A stretch of 64,000 bases of DNA, taken from contig NMRA01000263.1 of NCBI GenBank assembly GCA_002633005.1, positions 24,692-88,691 on the forward strand. The letters run 5' to 3'. How positions within the stretch are numbered: the stretch's first letter is position 1; every line of letters begins with the position of its first letter. Below, piece after piece: positions 34,355 to 47,329 of the stretch. Position numbers and translations under genes: made by a program. This DNA is from Phoronis australis. Lineage: Eukaryota; Phoronida; Phoronidae. The notes under the pieces are model-generated. The model was not told where the DNA came from, did not search any database, and was given only the letters and a program-made list of their open reading frames with translations.

Positions 34355-37300
34355 ATCATTAAAGGTGCGCCTATAACCGGAGCACGTGCCGCCTGTGCCT
34401 ACTTGCGGAACTTTGGCGCATGTGCTTATATGCAGGACATTTGAGTAAAAAGTCTTGCAAAAAACGCCATGCGCCTAATTAAGGGGCTATATGGTAACTC
34501 GATTTCTGAGCAGTACTGTTATTTACCTGAACCCGTGAAACAGAATTTTAGAAATGAAAAAATTACCTAGTAAAAGAATCCAATCCAATACTTCGTGTTG
34601 CTGACAGCGTGCAGCGCACATGCCAAGAGCAGCGCTCTTTGCGGACTGTTTCTTCAACGGAATTTTGATAATTTAGATGTATTGGGCTAACCAGATAATC
34701 CTCACTCAAGTGTCGGCCCGTCAGATGATAAGGGGAAGTGCCTTTTCGTGCCACTTTACGTCAGCACGAGATCCCAGCACTGTAAAAAGGCGGATAACAA
34801 TTGTATTGAATATGGGTGTGAATGGAACACCATTCCGTGCGGGTGCCGTTCTCAGTTGTTTGATTTAAAAGGTTGTTCTGGCGGTACCGTAAACAAACGC
34901 AAGACAATAAGCCTGGCAGTTGTTTAAGTGTATCGGTCTCATGGGCCGCGCAGCACTGAAATAAGTGGGAGCTATGGCCCCCCAGCCCCTTGTGGTGTGC
35001 CGCCCAACTATGGGCTGTGTAGCACTGAAATAAGCCCCCCCCCCTATGGTGCGCAGGTCATGTGTCTGCTGTCTTTTCCCTCCCTCTCTGAAACAAATCC
35101 TACGCTAACATTTGGGGTTTTGTTAACCAAAGCCTTAGCCACACAGTGACTAACCCATCGATTCACAAATGAGGCTATTCGGAAAATTTACATTAACTAG
35201 AGGGCGCGCGTGTACTAGTGGTGATAGATTAAGCAGCCTCGATATCGCGAGCCTTTCATATACATGGTGAAATGGCTTGAAGCCGTGCTAACTGAATCTG
35301 AGATTGCGTGAAAAGGGTGCTTCTATGAGAGGAAGTAAGCACGATCTTATACAAAGGTAAGGTTTGTGATTATTTTAACGATTATTCCATGTTTATTTTA
35401 CTGATGCTTGTTAACTGAGGTACTCACCGATGTCGACTTCGCGGCAGTCGCCAGTCGGGTTAATCTTTCTTTGTTGTGATATGTCACGATACTTGACGTT
35501 GCACTGGGGATCTTTTCGTACATCAAAGCAGTATTATTGTTTGGAATGATTTCTAACAGGTTTGTCACTGACACTTGCATCAATCAATGCTGAATGTTTA
35601 TGCTGTCAACTCTATATTGGTCAGCGAATTAAGATTACAATCCAAGCCCAATGGCAAAGGGTACGTGACAAATCTCCATTAGACTATTTGTTTACTCCCT
35701 CTCCTATTCTTCCGGAAATCTAATACACGTTAAAATAGAAATCTATCATGTCTGTTTTCACGTGACCTTTGGTTTTAGGTTTGAGAGCTTGTACCGTGCA
35801 GAGGAGATATGCATCGCTTCTGCATCGTCCCTGAATGGACAAAAATTGGTTTTAAGCATTTGACTGCAGCTAACCAGCAAGATCTTCCCATCCAGTGCAG
35901 ATCTGTTGTCAAAGCCTACTTTCTTTATCGGAGACAACGAACAAAACCTTTGAAAGGGAACAGCTATTTTTAAAGAAAGATATGTAAGTCGTTTTGTTAA
36001 TTTACTTATTCAGGTCCTCAGCGGGGGATTGGGATAAGGGGTTGGGGTTGTAAAATTTGGTGCAACTGAATGTGTGGAAATAACAGGTAATGGTGTCTGG
36101 TTGAAAGAGCATGGTGAGGTAATTCTTAACCTTCATGAACTTCCTTCAAGTTTATTTCATGAAACTGTTTTGCTATCAATTGTAAACCCATAAAAATATA
36201 TTACATTTTCTGAATTCTCAGTGACTGAATAGTCTTAACTCATGCCTTGAAATGTTGCAAGTCGTTTATAAATTCAAATGACTACCATTTTTTGAAAAAT
36301 GCATTTTTGATGGTGCCTTACGATTTGTAATTACTCTTAAACAACAAAAAGATTATCCATCATTTTTTTAAAATCTTCTTTTAGAAGAAAAATAAATGGT
36401 CTGAGAAACAGTTACCTCAGCCTTAGACTAGAAGTATGCTTGACAGACCCATGAATCTGTAATCGGAGTTTAAAATTGCTGAAGGTATCAAAAATAAAAA
36501 TGCTTGAAAATGGGTAACAAACGTTTGAAGTTGTCTCAAATAACTTGCATATTTTGCAGACAAGTGATGCGTTTAAAGAAATGTTATGGCTACGAATGAA
36601 AAATAAAGACGCAGGTTTATACAATACTTATTATATACATCCTTGCTTTCTGAAAATTGTAAATATTTAATTTTGTGTGGAATTGTAGAGCAGTCACCAT
36701 ATCATCTTTTTGAAAAACAGGGATAGCATTTTTTACCCAACCTGGAGTACTTAAATATTCAGATTTCAATATTTGTTCCAAGTTCAGTGACATTTTATGG
36801 CCACTTCAAGCCGCAACATAGACAAGCTTCGTTACTCCTTTCTCTTCCCACAGCATTTCCACACACCAGCAGTGCTGCATGCCACAATGTACAAGTCAGT
36901 GACCCTGGAGAAATGTGAATCGCAGTATTAAGTTACCATATGACAATGTGCCAGTGGATTGTTTGTGTATGAAGAGGAACTATATTTGACTGCTACACAA
37001 GTTAGCCATGTTGGTGAGGAGGCCCTTTCATAGGCATTAAGTCATGTGTGGACAATAGCTTATTTCCTTTCCTGGAAGAAACATGAGGGACTGAAGCTAA
37101 AGAAGACCTAGTGACACTCGAGTCAAGTGATATGCTGTTGTGTTCACTTTCCAAGGATCTAATTGTGGATGTTATTGAGGTTACATGAAGGAAAGACACG
37201 TGCCGAAACTGGACTTTTTACAAGCGTTTCTATAGACCATTGAAACTAGATCCCAGTGAAATGAAAACCGAAAGCATCTGGTATAAATACCTGCCCTTGA

Positions 37301-39320
37301 CATTAACTTTTTCTTTCAGAAGAAAGGCTTTATGCTAATGGTAAAAACTTTTCAATTTGGTACACATTATGGGGAAATGACATTCAGTGACTGCATCGAT
37401 TGTCTTATTGTCAGTAATGCCCGTTAATGTTACACTTTCATGATCGAATAAATTTTTCATCAACAGGCAAGTTTGTCACTAATTATTGAAACCACAATAT
37501 TTCTTCAGTTTTAAAGCCCCATACGGTGCAGTTGTGCTTATTCTTTATAAAGCTGAAATGATTACCGATTACGCTTACGAATTGTCCTTTTCCTGTTGAC
37601 CTATAGAAATGTACAGCGATCAAAATGAAGTATTCCCTTTGTTTGCATTTGATTTGTTTATGTGTATAATTATTTTTAGAGCTTTCTTAAGAAGGCCTTT
37701 GAACAATTTTAAGTTTTGTATTAACTTGTCTACAACAACAGTTCCACAAGCAAGAAAAGTATGTTTTCAAATGTAGCGAGCAGAATAAGAATCTGCTATG
37801 CAAAAGTTTCTAAAATAAAAAATTATCAGTGTATTTAAAAACAAAATGGCAAACTGAACAACCACATACACACAAAGAAACAACATTATTAAAAACAATT
37901 GTAATTTTCCCAATGCAATAGAGTCCATAATCAGGCATATCAAGGGCTGACTTTCTGAATTAGGATCAATTCTCTCATGTTATTGCTGAAGGATTGCTTT
38001 TCACTTTGTCCAAAGGTAAAATAAACGGTCAGGCGGCTGGTTTCAGTCGTTTTCTTTCACCTGTAACAGAATTGTCAGAGAAATATTAGCAAATTATTTA
38101 AGAAAACACAAGACAAAACTACTTTTGTAAGCCAGAAAATACTTGACGTCTCATCCTCATGTTATATGTAGAAATTAATAATCTTTGTACCCAAGTCTTA
38201 TTTAAGATCTGAATTAAAATATGTGAAACAGGCTAAAAGTGATATAACAATGTGTATTTTTCATGACACCTACAATGTGTGTCTGATCTCAACAAGTCAT
38301 ATTCATTATAGGTGTCAATTTTTATTCCAGTGCAATGTTACGCTATTTACTGAATAGCTTATTCATGTTAATTCGGTAACTAATTTGGTAGTCCTGGGGG
38401 TGGGGTCCGCTATAAAATAAGGAAACTCACTCATCTACAGAATTTTATTGGACACAGCATAGTTTTGAATAGAAACTGCTGTTAAAAACTCCCCCTTGAC
38501 TTTTGAGCGTCACGTACCATGTACCTCTTATGTTGGGCGAGTCCTGGGGGAGTTTCCGAAAAGAAACACGTAGTTCCACTCAATAAACCCATTATTCAGT
38601 GGGGTAGCTGGTGAGGATAACATCACCGATGTCGATAGAAACTGATTGCTAAAAACTTACCAAGTAACGTTATGTAGTCTCTCAATGGAAATGCATAGAG
38701 CTCACACGGGGCTTCGGCTTCGGCACAGCCAAGTGTTATGTCATACCAAAGAGCTATACCAGGTATTGGTCATACATCCCATGAGTGTGGGAGCATTAGA
38801 CATCAGTGGCCAACCTCAGCGTCTATATATGTATCATAGGAGAAAACTAGTTGCCAATTTCTCTTATAATATTTGATTTTAAAAATTCAAAGACGGGCAC
38901 TATTTACTTTTCAATTTTAAAAACCGTCTTGTGGCTCGTTTATGGAAGTTTTGACTTTGAAACTCGTACGCTAACCAGGCGTGTTGGTATACGAGAGCAA
39001 TTAGCTCCGCATTCATACAGCACGTTCCGCCAGGCGATGTGCAAATGGACTTCACTGAATACTCTGGGGTAAACGGTGCACGCTTTCTCGTCCACTTTCA
39101 CGTGAAAATCATGTAAGCGTAACCGATTTGCCTAAAGCACACACCTTAATAGTGAAACCTGTCATTCATACTCTGTGGTCAATAAATAGTCTATTGTGCC
39201 TTTAGTAGTTATCATACCTTGTGACCTTTTATCATTCATTTTGTGCATCCACTGTAAACTACCATCTCCATCGTCTTGCGGTCTTTTCAGTTTGTGTAGC
39301 GCAAACGCTTTGGTTTATTT
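34355..39320. other. Intergenic, no gene recognised
   Basis: About 5 kb of AT-rich DNA. It includes a local duplication around AGCACTGAAATAAG (34950-35050) and a C-run at 35034-35043. Short open frames lack motifs or splice context. Confidence 0.35.
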
Positions 39321-39337
39321 TAGAATTCAAGCCAGCC

Positions 39338-42300
39338 ATGGAGTACAAGCCATTTGGGCCTCTCGCTGAAAAAACGCTTTTGGGTATTGGAAGTAGACTT
39401 TTGGTAGCTACAGATGACGAGGTGCACACTTCTTTCTGGGCTAAAATAAAGAGAATGGGACTTAAATCACTTTGTGTGATTCTTCATAAGAGCGAAGTGA
39501 ACCGCTTCTGGTGTGAAAAAATGAAGGCTTTGGGAATCATTGACGAGTTTAATGTTGACGGCTTGATTCACGAAAAAGAGGATTGCCGAACGGTTGAAGA
39601 AATCGGTGACGGAATAATCAAATGGCTGAAAGATCAGAACATAAACGTGAGTGATTACTTTTGACGCCTAATTATGACTATAGTCATAGTAAATTAACAG
39701 GTGTTCCGTATTGATAACAAAATTGGCTGAAAATACCATACCACGATAGTTGTATGACTTAAGGTGCAGAATTAGGATATTCGGTCCATTTAGATATATC
39801 ATCTATGTATCAGATATATCCTGACTTAATTTGAACTGCAAGCCTAAAGCTACCAATCGCAAGTTTTCGATAAATTGTCTACACATCCGATGTCCCTTGT
39901 TTTAGTGATCAAACCAACAGGCGGCATACCTGGCAGACCACAAGCTTGATAAATATAAAATGTATCCGATATATCGTAAGTTAAAAAAAGCTTCGTATTA
40001 AGCGATCTCACCCACAGTCAGCAATGTTTAAAAAATAAAATGTATCGACTGTATTTGATACGTCGTGAGTTTGTAAAATAAAATGTTAATGCACAAATAT
40101 GCGCCACCCTGACGGCGAAGGAGTTCAAGCAAGGCCTCCTACGCAGCGAAATAATCGATTCACGACATGGGTGTCAATGAACAGTAAGGCAACGGATTCG
40201 GCCAATTGACCTATCGCAAGCTCCGTCCTTTTGTGAAAAGTCACGTACGTGACACCCGACGAACAAACAAGATGTTAGAGGTAAATACTGTTGCTGAACG
40301 ACGTGGAACCGATGAGTTTTTTGCACTATCCGAAAACGCTTCAACGGACAAACGGTGATGCTTTTCAGCAGAGTATCTTAAGTTCATGATGTAAAGGCAA
40401 CGATGAAAAAACATTAAGTGTTCGAGGGAAAGTATTTCGGAGCGAGCGAAAATCCAAAGAAACCCACAAGGGGTTCACCTTCACCTGACAAGTGACAAGG
40501 CCACTGACACGTTATACTCATGTAAAGCTCGGTATGCGCCTTAAAGTCGAATTTTCTGTATGATGCTATAGATTTCATGATCTTTTGAACAAAGAAAAGT
40601 GAAGATTCACCTGTTAAATTCCGCCAAATAAAAAGTAGGTCACGACTGGTGGGACTCCCCGTGTAAAGTAGGTCGAGTCGATAGCACTGTTTACGCTTTT
40701 CTAATTTCCGAATGAAATATTTTGATTAAAAACTCAGGTTCATAGCTCAGATACTCACTCACCTTGTCCAAGGCAAGCAGTTAGCTCCGGTAGGTCTAGG
40801 GCTGTGTCCAAGTCAAATTAATGCATGGAATTTTTCGTAATTGCACCATTAAGACATAAAGTTAGGCCTACCTTCTGATGAACATCGCATTTTTTGTAGT
40901 TTCATTGTATAAAGGTAGCTTTCAATTAATTTTAAACGTACCATGATCACTAAGTTGTGGAAAAGTTTCAAAAGATGACAAGTCTGGTGTAGTGGCGAAA
41001 ATGGCTATTTACAAACATAACTCAAAATTCTTTTTAAAGCTTCGTAAATCTAAATGCCATGTTTGAACAACTTCAAATTGAACTCTCTCTAGCTCTACAG
41101 GCGAAGTGTATACTAAAGGTTCTCATCAGAAAGTAATTCAACTATTTAGTTTTTTCGTGACAACAGCTCAACAATTCTTTGAGTTCAGTACAGAGCCCCT
41201 CCTTGCGTCAGTCGATTCTTCCAATTTTGGAGAGAAGTTCAGTTGAACGCCGACCTACGAGTATATGAATAACAAAATATGTACCTCTGCTACGAAACAA
41301 AATGATGTCCATTAGGTGTTAATAAATGAAGAGTAATAAAAATTTACTTCAAAACAACAAATTCAGCGTACTACCGCTAGACTACTGATGCGAACCAGCA
41401 AGTGCCGAGACAGAGGCTGCGAGACAGAGTGAAACTCTGGAGTCGACACGTTTTGCGAGTCTGACGTATATCAGGTAGCATTCAATCAAGCCAGATTTGT
41501 AAAAAGACAGCACTTTTGGGCCACATTTTTGGAATCGGTAGGAAATTTGCTTTCAGAATTTAATGTTGGCTTTAGTCGTGCATCGGTAGGAGAGTCATGG
41601 TTTTGGGGTGAAAGGTTCCGCTTTTTAGTCTATAATTCCTGTATTCTTAATCCCGCACCTGTCTGTAGAGCTAAGGCCTAATGCGTCTAAAAGTTGGGAG
41701 ACGTCGAAAATGGAATATTTGCACAAAGAATAATTCTCCTTCCTTCCGTACACTTTTTAATATAAACCTATTTTCAAAACTGTTCCGTACTTGCACGACT
41801 GTTTAACTACACATATTTCAAATGCCGAAAACGTTGCCGAATCCAGTCCTACATCATATCCCTATGAAACCAATTACCAGTATTTTGCATTCATTGCATC
41901 TTGATGTTTACATTATATACGCATATGCACTGTACAGGCAAATGGTGTTTACGTTCTTGGCGATTTCTCGGCCGTGGTTGGAAGTTACGTTTGTGAAAAA
42001 CTCGGCATTCCTGTGGACAGCTACGAGAGTACCATGGCGTGTTTCCTGAAGGATCTCACGCAGGAATACGTGCTTAAAGCCCCAAAAGCTGCAAAAGTGA
42101 GTGGACATTGAGTTTGAAAATATATATAAGCGTAGTCAGATCATACTTTATAGTGGGGAAAGTGACGAGCAGGGGAAAACAGATTATTAGTTGGAAGCGA
42201 GCCAAGAATTTGAGAAGCCCATGGGTGAAATCTAGACAGGATGATTACGGGGGAAGTCTCAGTGGCAATCAAAGTGAGTGTTAGAAGAGCAAAACCAAAG

Positions 42301-44898
42301 GTACCACTGGCGCAGTCACATGAATTGTTCTAAGACCCCTTGACCCAACACCTCACGATCCTGTCGACCCACAGCCCCCACAACCCCCTCCAACCACGAC
42401 CTGCGGCAATAGATGTTTGCGTTTTTTGAACATTTCATAATTTATATTACGTTGCTGAGTGACTTTCTCAAGATTTACCTACACGCGAATCTGCTTTGGG
42501 TCAAGTCTGGTGGTTTAAAATAAAGTGGTTTAATAACATGATCTGAAATAGCGGAATGTGGGCGTGCTATTGTTGTTACAGAAATATTTACAGGTGCACC
42601 TACCGATTGCCCTGTTCTACTAAGCCTAGGGAGAGAGTAAGTTAACGTGAATGCTTTCTGTTTTATACTCGTTAGCAATGCACTCCATATACCGTTGAGA
42701 TAATTTTTCAGTTAAAAGGTTGTTTTTTCAAACTGTATCTATTGAAGAAATTACACATTCGTAGGTTCCTCCCATTCTCCCAAAAAGCTTGAATTCGCCA
42801 TTTACTTAAGAGCAGAGGAGACGATTATATTCTGCCGGGACCGACATTTGTAACGTTTGTAAATCTTTGATTTGATTGCGTTCTTTTTTTTCTTCTGTTT
42901 TTGGCTTTCAAACTTGCCACACCGACTCTCTTAATTCCAAAAAAACAGGGTTACACCAGCCGAGCAAATCATTGCGTGTTCTATGTTTAGATCCAGTCAA
43001 GCTTTGTCGACTGGGTCGAGGGTGTTGTGGGCCGTTGGTCGAGGGAGCCGTGGGGTATGAGGGTCGAACAATCCCATTCAAATCCCACGTTGCAATAGCT
43101 GTCTATAGCTAACCTGCCTGAAATTCGCAGGATGTACGTGCAACTCCCCAATGGAAAATAGCTAAGTCTGTAGAGGCTGACCAGTTTCATTCTTTTGTTA
43201 GATAAACAAGTTTTTTTGACCTAGGTGATTGCAGTTTGCTGAACTGAGGAGTTTGATACAAGATGTAATCACAGTTTCCTCTATCTTGTCCGGATCGAAT
43301 GAGCGAAATCTTCTTGCTCTCATTTTGCCACCTAGATATCTTCGTCCCCAGTCTTTATTATTACAGTATGGCGTGCCTAGCTACTCTGTGAACTCCAAGA
43401 AAGAACTGCAGGCAACTTTGACCAAATTAACGTTCCCTGTTGTCATGAAGCCTCTGTGTGGAAGCGGTTCTGTTGGCTGCCAAGTCCACTATGACGTGAC
43501 CAGCTGTTTACAATTCTTCAGTGAGCTGACCACTGGCATGCTTTGTGGGACAGCAGGACTTGACAAACTGTCATATACTCAATCGGTAACTTGGTTTGAT
43601 TTTTAATCCTTGAGGTGAAAGGTGTGAGGTACAGTTTAACAGAGGTTACTTATTTAATAATAATATACAACGGCAAGCGTTCAGTAGCAACAGCAAAAAC
43701 TTGCATTTTTCCTGCTATATAAGCATAGTCCAAGTTTTGTGGCACTCGGCCTCTGCGTACGCAACGAATTTACTGACGTTTGTGAACTTGTTTGCATCAA
43801 GAATCATAGCTCTAAATGCAAAAGTAATTTTGTGCAGCTCACAAACTGAATCAATATTATGGGCATTTCAAATTTTCTAGATGATACTACTTGAAAACAA
43901 AATGTACGCATTAGTGGTAATCACAACGGGAACAGGACACAATTGCCTTCAGTGCTACTGAACTGGGGCACATTCCGGGGACACAAAAACTCACAAAACG
44001 CAAGATCATGTAAGATTTCGGCAGCATATCGTAAAGCAAAACACGGCACCTAACCAGCTTGTCTCGCGAGTACCTTGTGCCTCTTCTGCTTTCTCCTCTC
44101 AATCCACCCACCTGGTTTTCAAAACCATTGAGCCTAATTCTTAATTAGCACCACCTAGCGAATACTGAGTCGCTCGCTAAAGATCTCTCTGTACTTCAGG
44201 TGCTGGTTATGGAATACCTGAAAGGTGACAAATATTCAGTTGACGTGGTGATTTCCCGGGGAAAACGTGTTGGCGGTTTTGTTGTTAGAAGAGGCCCTCC
44301 CCCACTTCCGGAGTTTTGGAACACTTCTGTCATCATTCCTGGTGGTGATTCAGACAAAGTGGACGAGGAATTGGTTGAAGCCTCGTATCAATGCTGTCGA
44401 GCCGTCGGTCTTCGCCAAGGGGTCTACAACGTCGAACTTATCCGTGTCAATGGTAACGAGACGCCAAGGTTAATCGAGATCAATCCACGTCCTGCAGGTA
44501 ATATGTTGGTTATATTACATCAAGAAGCGTATGCTAATGACACTCAGGTCATACATGGGAAACTCTGCTGTAACACTGAACTTTCTTTCGGTGAGATGAA
44601 GATTGAGCCCAAAAGACACGTGGCAGCCTATTACTTTGACTTGGTTAGGCGCAAAGATAAGCTGAAAACAGCTTACGGACACATGTTATCCAACGCAAAG
44701 GAATACGATGTCAAGATGCTAAATGTTGGAATCAAAACTACGACAGAAATGATGTACGAAAACTCCAAGGCCGTGCGCCCAGTTCTAATAGTGATGACGT
44801 CAGCCGAATCGAGATGTGAGGCGATCAATAAATTAAGTCGATTTCTCGTTGATTCAAAGTACTTCGACTGTATGGAAGAAGCATTGCTGTACTTTTAA
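39338..44898 (+). CDS. ATP-grasp ligase, tandem copy 2 (4 coding exons, 461 aa)
   Basis: Coding exons are 39338-39646, 41938-42096, 43367-43585 and 44200-44898. Exon lengths and intron phases match the other two copies exactly. The ATG (GCCAGCCATGG) lies 14 bases after an acceptor at 39322-39323. Motifs are intact: FPVVMKP with CGSGSVGC in exon 3, and LVMEYLKG and NVELI...EINPRPAGNM in exon 4, with Glu308, Glu322 and Asn324 present. This is the most divergent copy in exons 1 and 2. By eye, exon 1 differs from copy 1 at about 23 of 103 residues, whereas copies 1 and 3 differ at about 9. Intron 1 is 2.3 kb against about 0.4 kb in the other copies because it holds a roughly 1.9-kb repeat insertion. 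The 3' flank is homologous to that of copy 1. The reading frame is clean, so it looks functional. Confidence 0.87.
39720..41650. mobile_element. Repeat insertion in intron 1 of ligase copy 2 (R3, copy B)
   Basis: Introns 1 of copies 1 and 3 are about 0.4 kb and align with the two ends of this 2.3-kb intron. The middle is extra, and 40120-41345 matches 33205-34350. The exact edges are uncertain. Confidence 0.55.
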
Positions 44899-44916
44899 AC
44901 TAATGATTCGTAAGCT

Positions 44917-44922
44917 AATAAA
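44917..44922 (+). promoter_or_regulatory. Polyadenylation signal AATAAA, copy 2 (proximal)
   Basis: AATAAA lies 19 bp after the stop. The aligned position in copy 1 reads AATTAA, so this site is private to copy 2. The distal site at 45090-45095 is shared with copy 1. Confidence 0.4.
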
Positions 44923-45089
44923 TCTCAGGCAGTGACAACTATTCTCATGAGACAAAACACCCGAGTTATACGTAACAACACAGTGATACTAGCCTCTGCC
45001 GAGCTTCAGTAGTGCCGAACTCTCACTGATAGTAAATGCGCGCCCTATGTGTCCGCCGTGGCTATTACGTTGCTGAAGAGACTTGACAC

Positions 45090-45095
45090 AATAAA
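45090..45095 (+). promoter_or_regulatory. Polyadenylation signal AATAAA, copy 2 (distal)
   Basis: The hexamer is conserved with copy 1 (16298-16303) within aligned 3' flanks, which makes it the more likely ancestral cleavage signal. Confidence 0.5.
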
Positions 45096-45599
45096 CGTTT
45101 GCTATGCGTAACTGAATGACACATAACACCTGGATCCCGACGGAGGCTGAGTAACTCAAAGTGGGCATTGAGGCAATGTTGTAATTGCGACAGGAGCTGC
45201 ACGGTCCCAGTCTTTTAGCTTGTTTAATATTCGGTAAATATTAATTGCTGCTCTTTTTCTTTTCATTGGAAATGAATCGGCAGGTGATGGGAATAGATAT
45301 ATTTTTGTATATTCGGTAATGGCAATTAATATAAATGGTTAATGAATAGTTCAGTTGTGACGTAGTTCATGTAGTGTTGACACTTTTAAGGGTCAACTGA
45401 TTTAAACTTCATTTGAAGTGCTTGACGTATGCACAAAGATCAACGGTGTCAAAAGTTTCTAGTTGTATGCACACCATCTCGATCCTGTGTTCAATTTTTT
45501 TGATGTTAACATTTATTAAGTCAACCAACATACATTGTATATGTACAACAATATGAAGTCTAATCACGTATGCCAAACAAGAGCAACGCGGAGCGTTGA

Positions 45600-47290
45600 A
45601 ATCCGCCCACGAATGCATTGCAAATGGTGTGCTTTTAGGGTTATTTATTTCTATCATAAAAATGGCCACTAGATGGCGCAAAAACGTATAATACATCCAA
45701 AAACGGGAACATGCCATATTTCATAAAAATCTGTCAAGGAACTTCAGAGAAACAAAGGAAAGCAGAACAAAATGAAATTAATTGCCACTTGGGGGCAGAG
45801 CATCCGTTCCATCCGCCTGAAAGTCGTCGTCTGTTATCTTCATATAAATTCACTTACTAAATTTAATAAAGATCCTGCAGTGGGTTTTGGAGATACAGCT
45901 ATGGGCGCAAAACAAAACAAAACTACAACTAGGAGGCGCCACAGTAGCCAGTCGCCAACATAAACGTTCTATTCACGCTGAAAACATATACGCCAATTTT
46001 CAAAACCATCCCTAGAATGATTTGGTTGATCGAGGGGTGGACGCCAAAAACAACAATTGAAAACAGCAAAAATAACCACCAGGTGGCGCAAAATACCTTG
46101 ATTCCATCCGAAAACAGGATGATAGCGTCATCTTACCAGTAGATGCCTGTATTCAAAATTTTATGAAAATCTGTTGAGGACCTTAGAAGATACAGACTGG
46201 TAAACTTTAAAATCTAGAATTGTCACTAGGGGGCACACCAGCGGTCACATCCGTCCGAAAGTCGTCATCGTCCATTGTCAACATCATATAAATACACTTG
46301 CTGAATCAAGTAAAGATCATGCAAACGGTTTAATAGATACAGCCCTGAGCGCAAAAAAACAAAACTGCCACTAGGAGGCACCACAGTAGTCAAACTCAAC
46401 AAAAAGTCGTCGTCATCCGTCCAATTCATAGTAAAAACATACATGCAAATTTTCACAATTATCCTGAAAGCGGTTTGGTTGATAGATGATTGGTCGCCAA
46501 AAAACATATACTCTAAAACCGTAAAAATGGCCACTAGGTGACGCAAACTAGGTCGAATCCATCTGAAAACGGAAAGATAGCGTCACCTCATTAACAGATG
46601 CCTGTAGGCCAAATTTTTATGGAAACACGTTGAAGACCTTTAAACATACAGAGGTAAACTTAAAAAAATAAAATTGCCACTAGGTGGCACACCAGTAGTC
46701 AGATAAGTCTGAAAGTTGTCGTCCTCCGTTGTTAACATCATATAAATACACTTATTAAATTTAGTAAAGATCCTGCAAACGGATTAGGGGATACAGCCAT
46801 AGGCGCAAAAAAACAAAACTGTCACTAGGAGCCGCAACAGTAGTCGAAGTCGTCGAAAAATCATCGTCAGTCGTCCACTTCATAGTAAGAACATACATGC
46901 CAATTTTCATAATCATCCTTTGAGCGGTTTGGTTGATAGAGGGGTGGACGCAAAAAACAGACTCGAAAACAGTAAAAATGGCCACTAGGTGGCGCAAACT
47001 ACGTCAAATCCATCTGAAACGAGAAAACAGCGTCACCTCACCAATAGGTGCCTATATACCAAGTTTTATGAAAATCCGTTCAGGACTTTTGAAGATACAG
47101 AGGTAAACGTAAGAAATTAAAATTGCCACTAGGGGGCACACCGGTTGTCAAATCCATGTTCGCTCATGCCGTCAAATCCAGGGAAGGAACACATTTGCAA
47201 AATTTCATGAAGATACATCAAGGCGTTTTGGAGATAGAGCAGCGGACGCCGGTCGCCGGACGGACGGACGAACGGACGGAGATGACGGCA
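45600..47290 (+). repeat. 450-bp tandem repeat with CTCF-like motif every ~150 bp
   Basis: Eleven same-strand CCACTAGGnGGCnC-like words start at 45666, 45785, 45926, 46076, 46223, 46368, 46531, 46677, 46822, 46982 and 47126. They fall in a repeating three-type order: GGCGCAAA, then GGGGCACACC, then GGAGGC.CCACAG. The higher-order period is about 450 bp, with about 150-bp subunits. The array lies just after the 3' flank of ligase copy 2 and ends in a (GGAC)n tract. The word matches the known CTCF core consensus closely. Confidence 0.85.
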
Positions 47291-47293
47291 TAA

Positions 47294-47321
47294 TGCGTCC
47301 ACATATAAATATGTGGGCGCA
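47294..47321 (+). repeat. Terminal hairpin after the tandem array
   Basis: TGCGTCCACATA (47294-47305), a 4-base loop and TATGTGGGCGCA (47310-47321) form a 12-bp stem with one G-T type mismatch. Its position next to the array end resembles the 3' hairpin of Helitron/Helentron or pearl-type elements. Confidence 0.6.
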
Positions 47322-47329
47322 TAAAAATT

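Noticed and set aside
45600-47290. CRISPR-like regular spacing
   Set aside because: Units are 450-bp tandem repeats with similar spacers in animal DNA, not short identical repeats with unique spacers.
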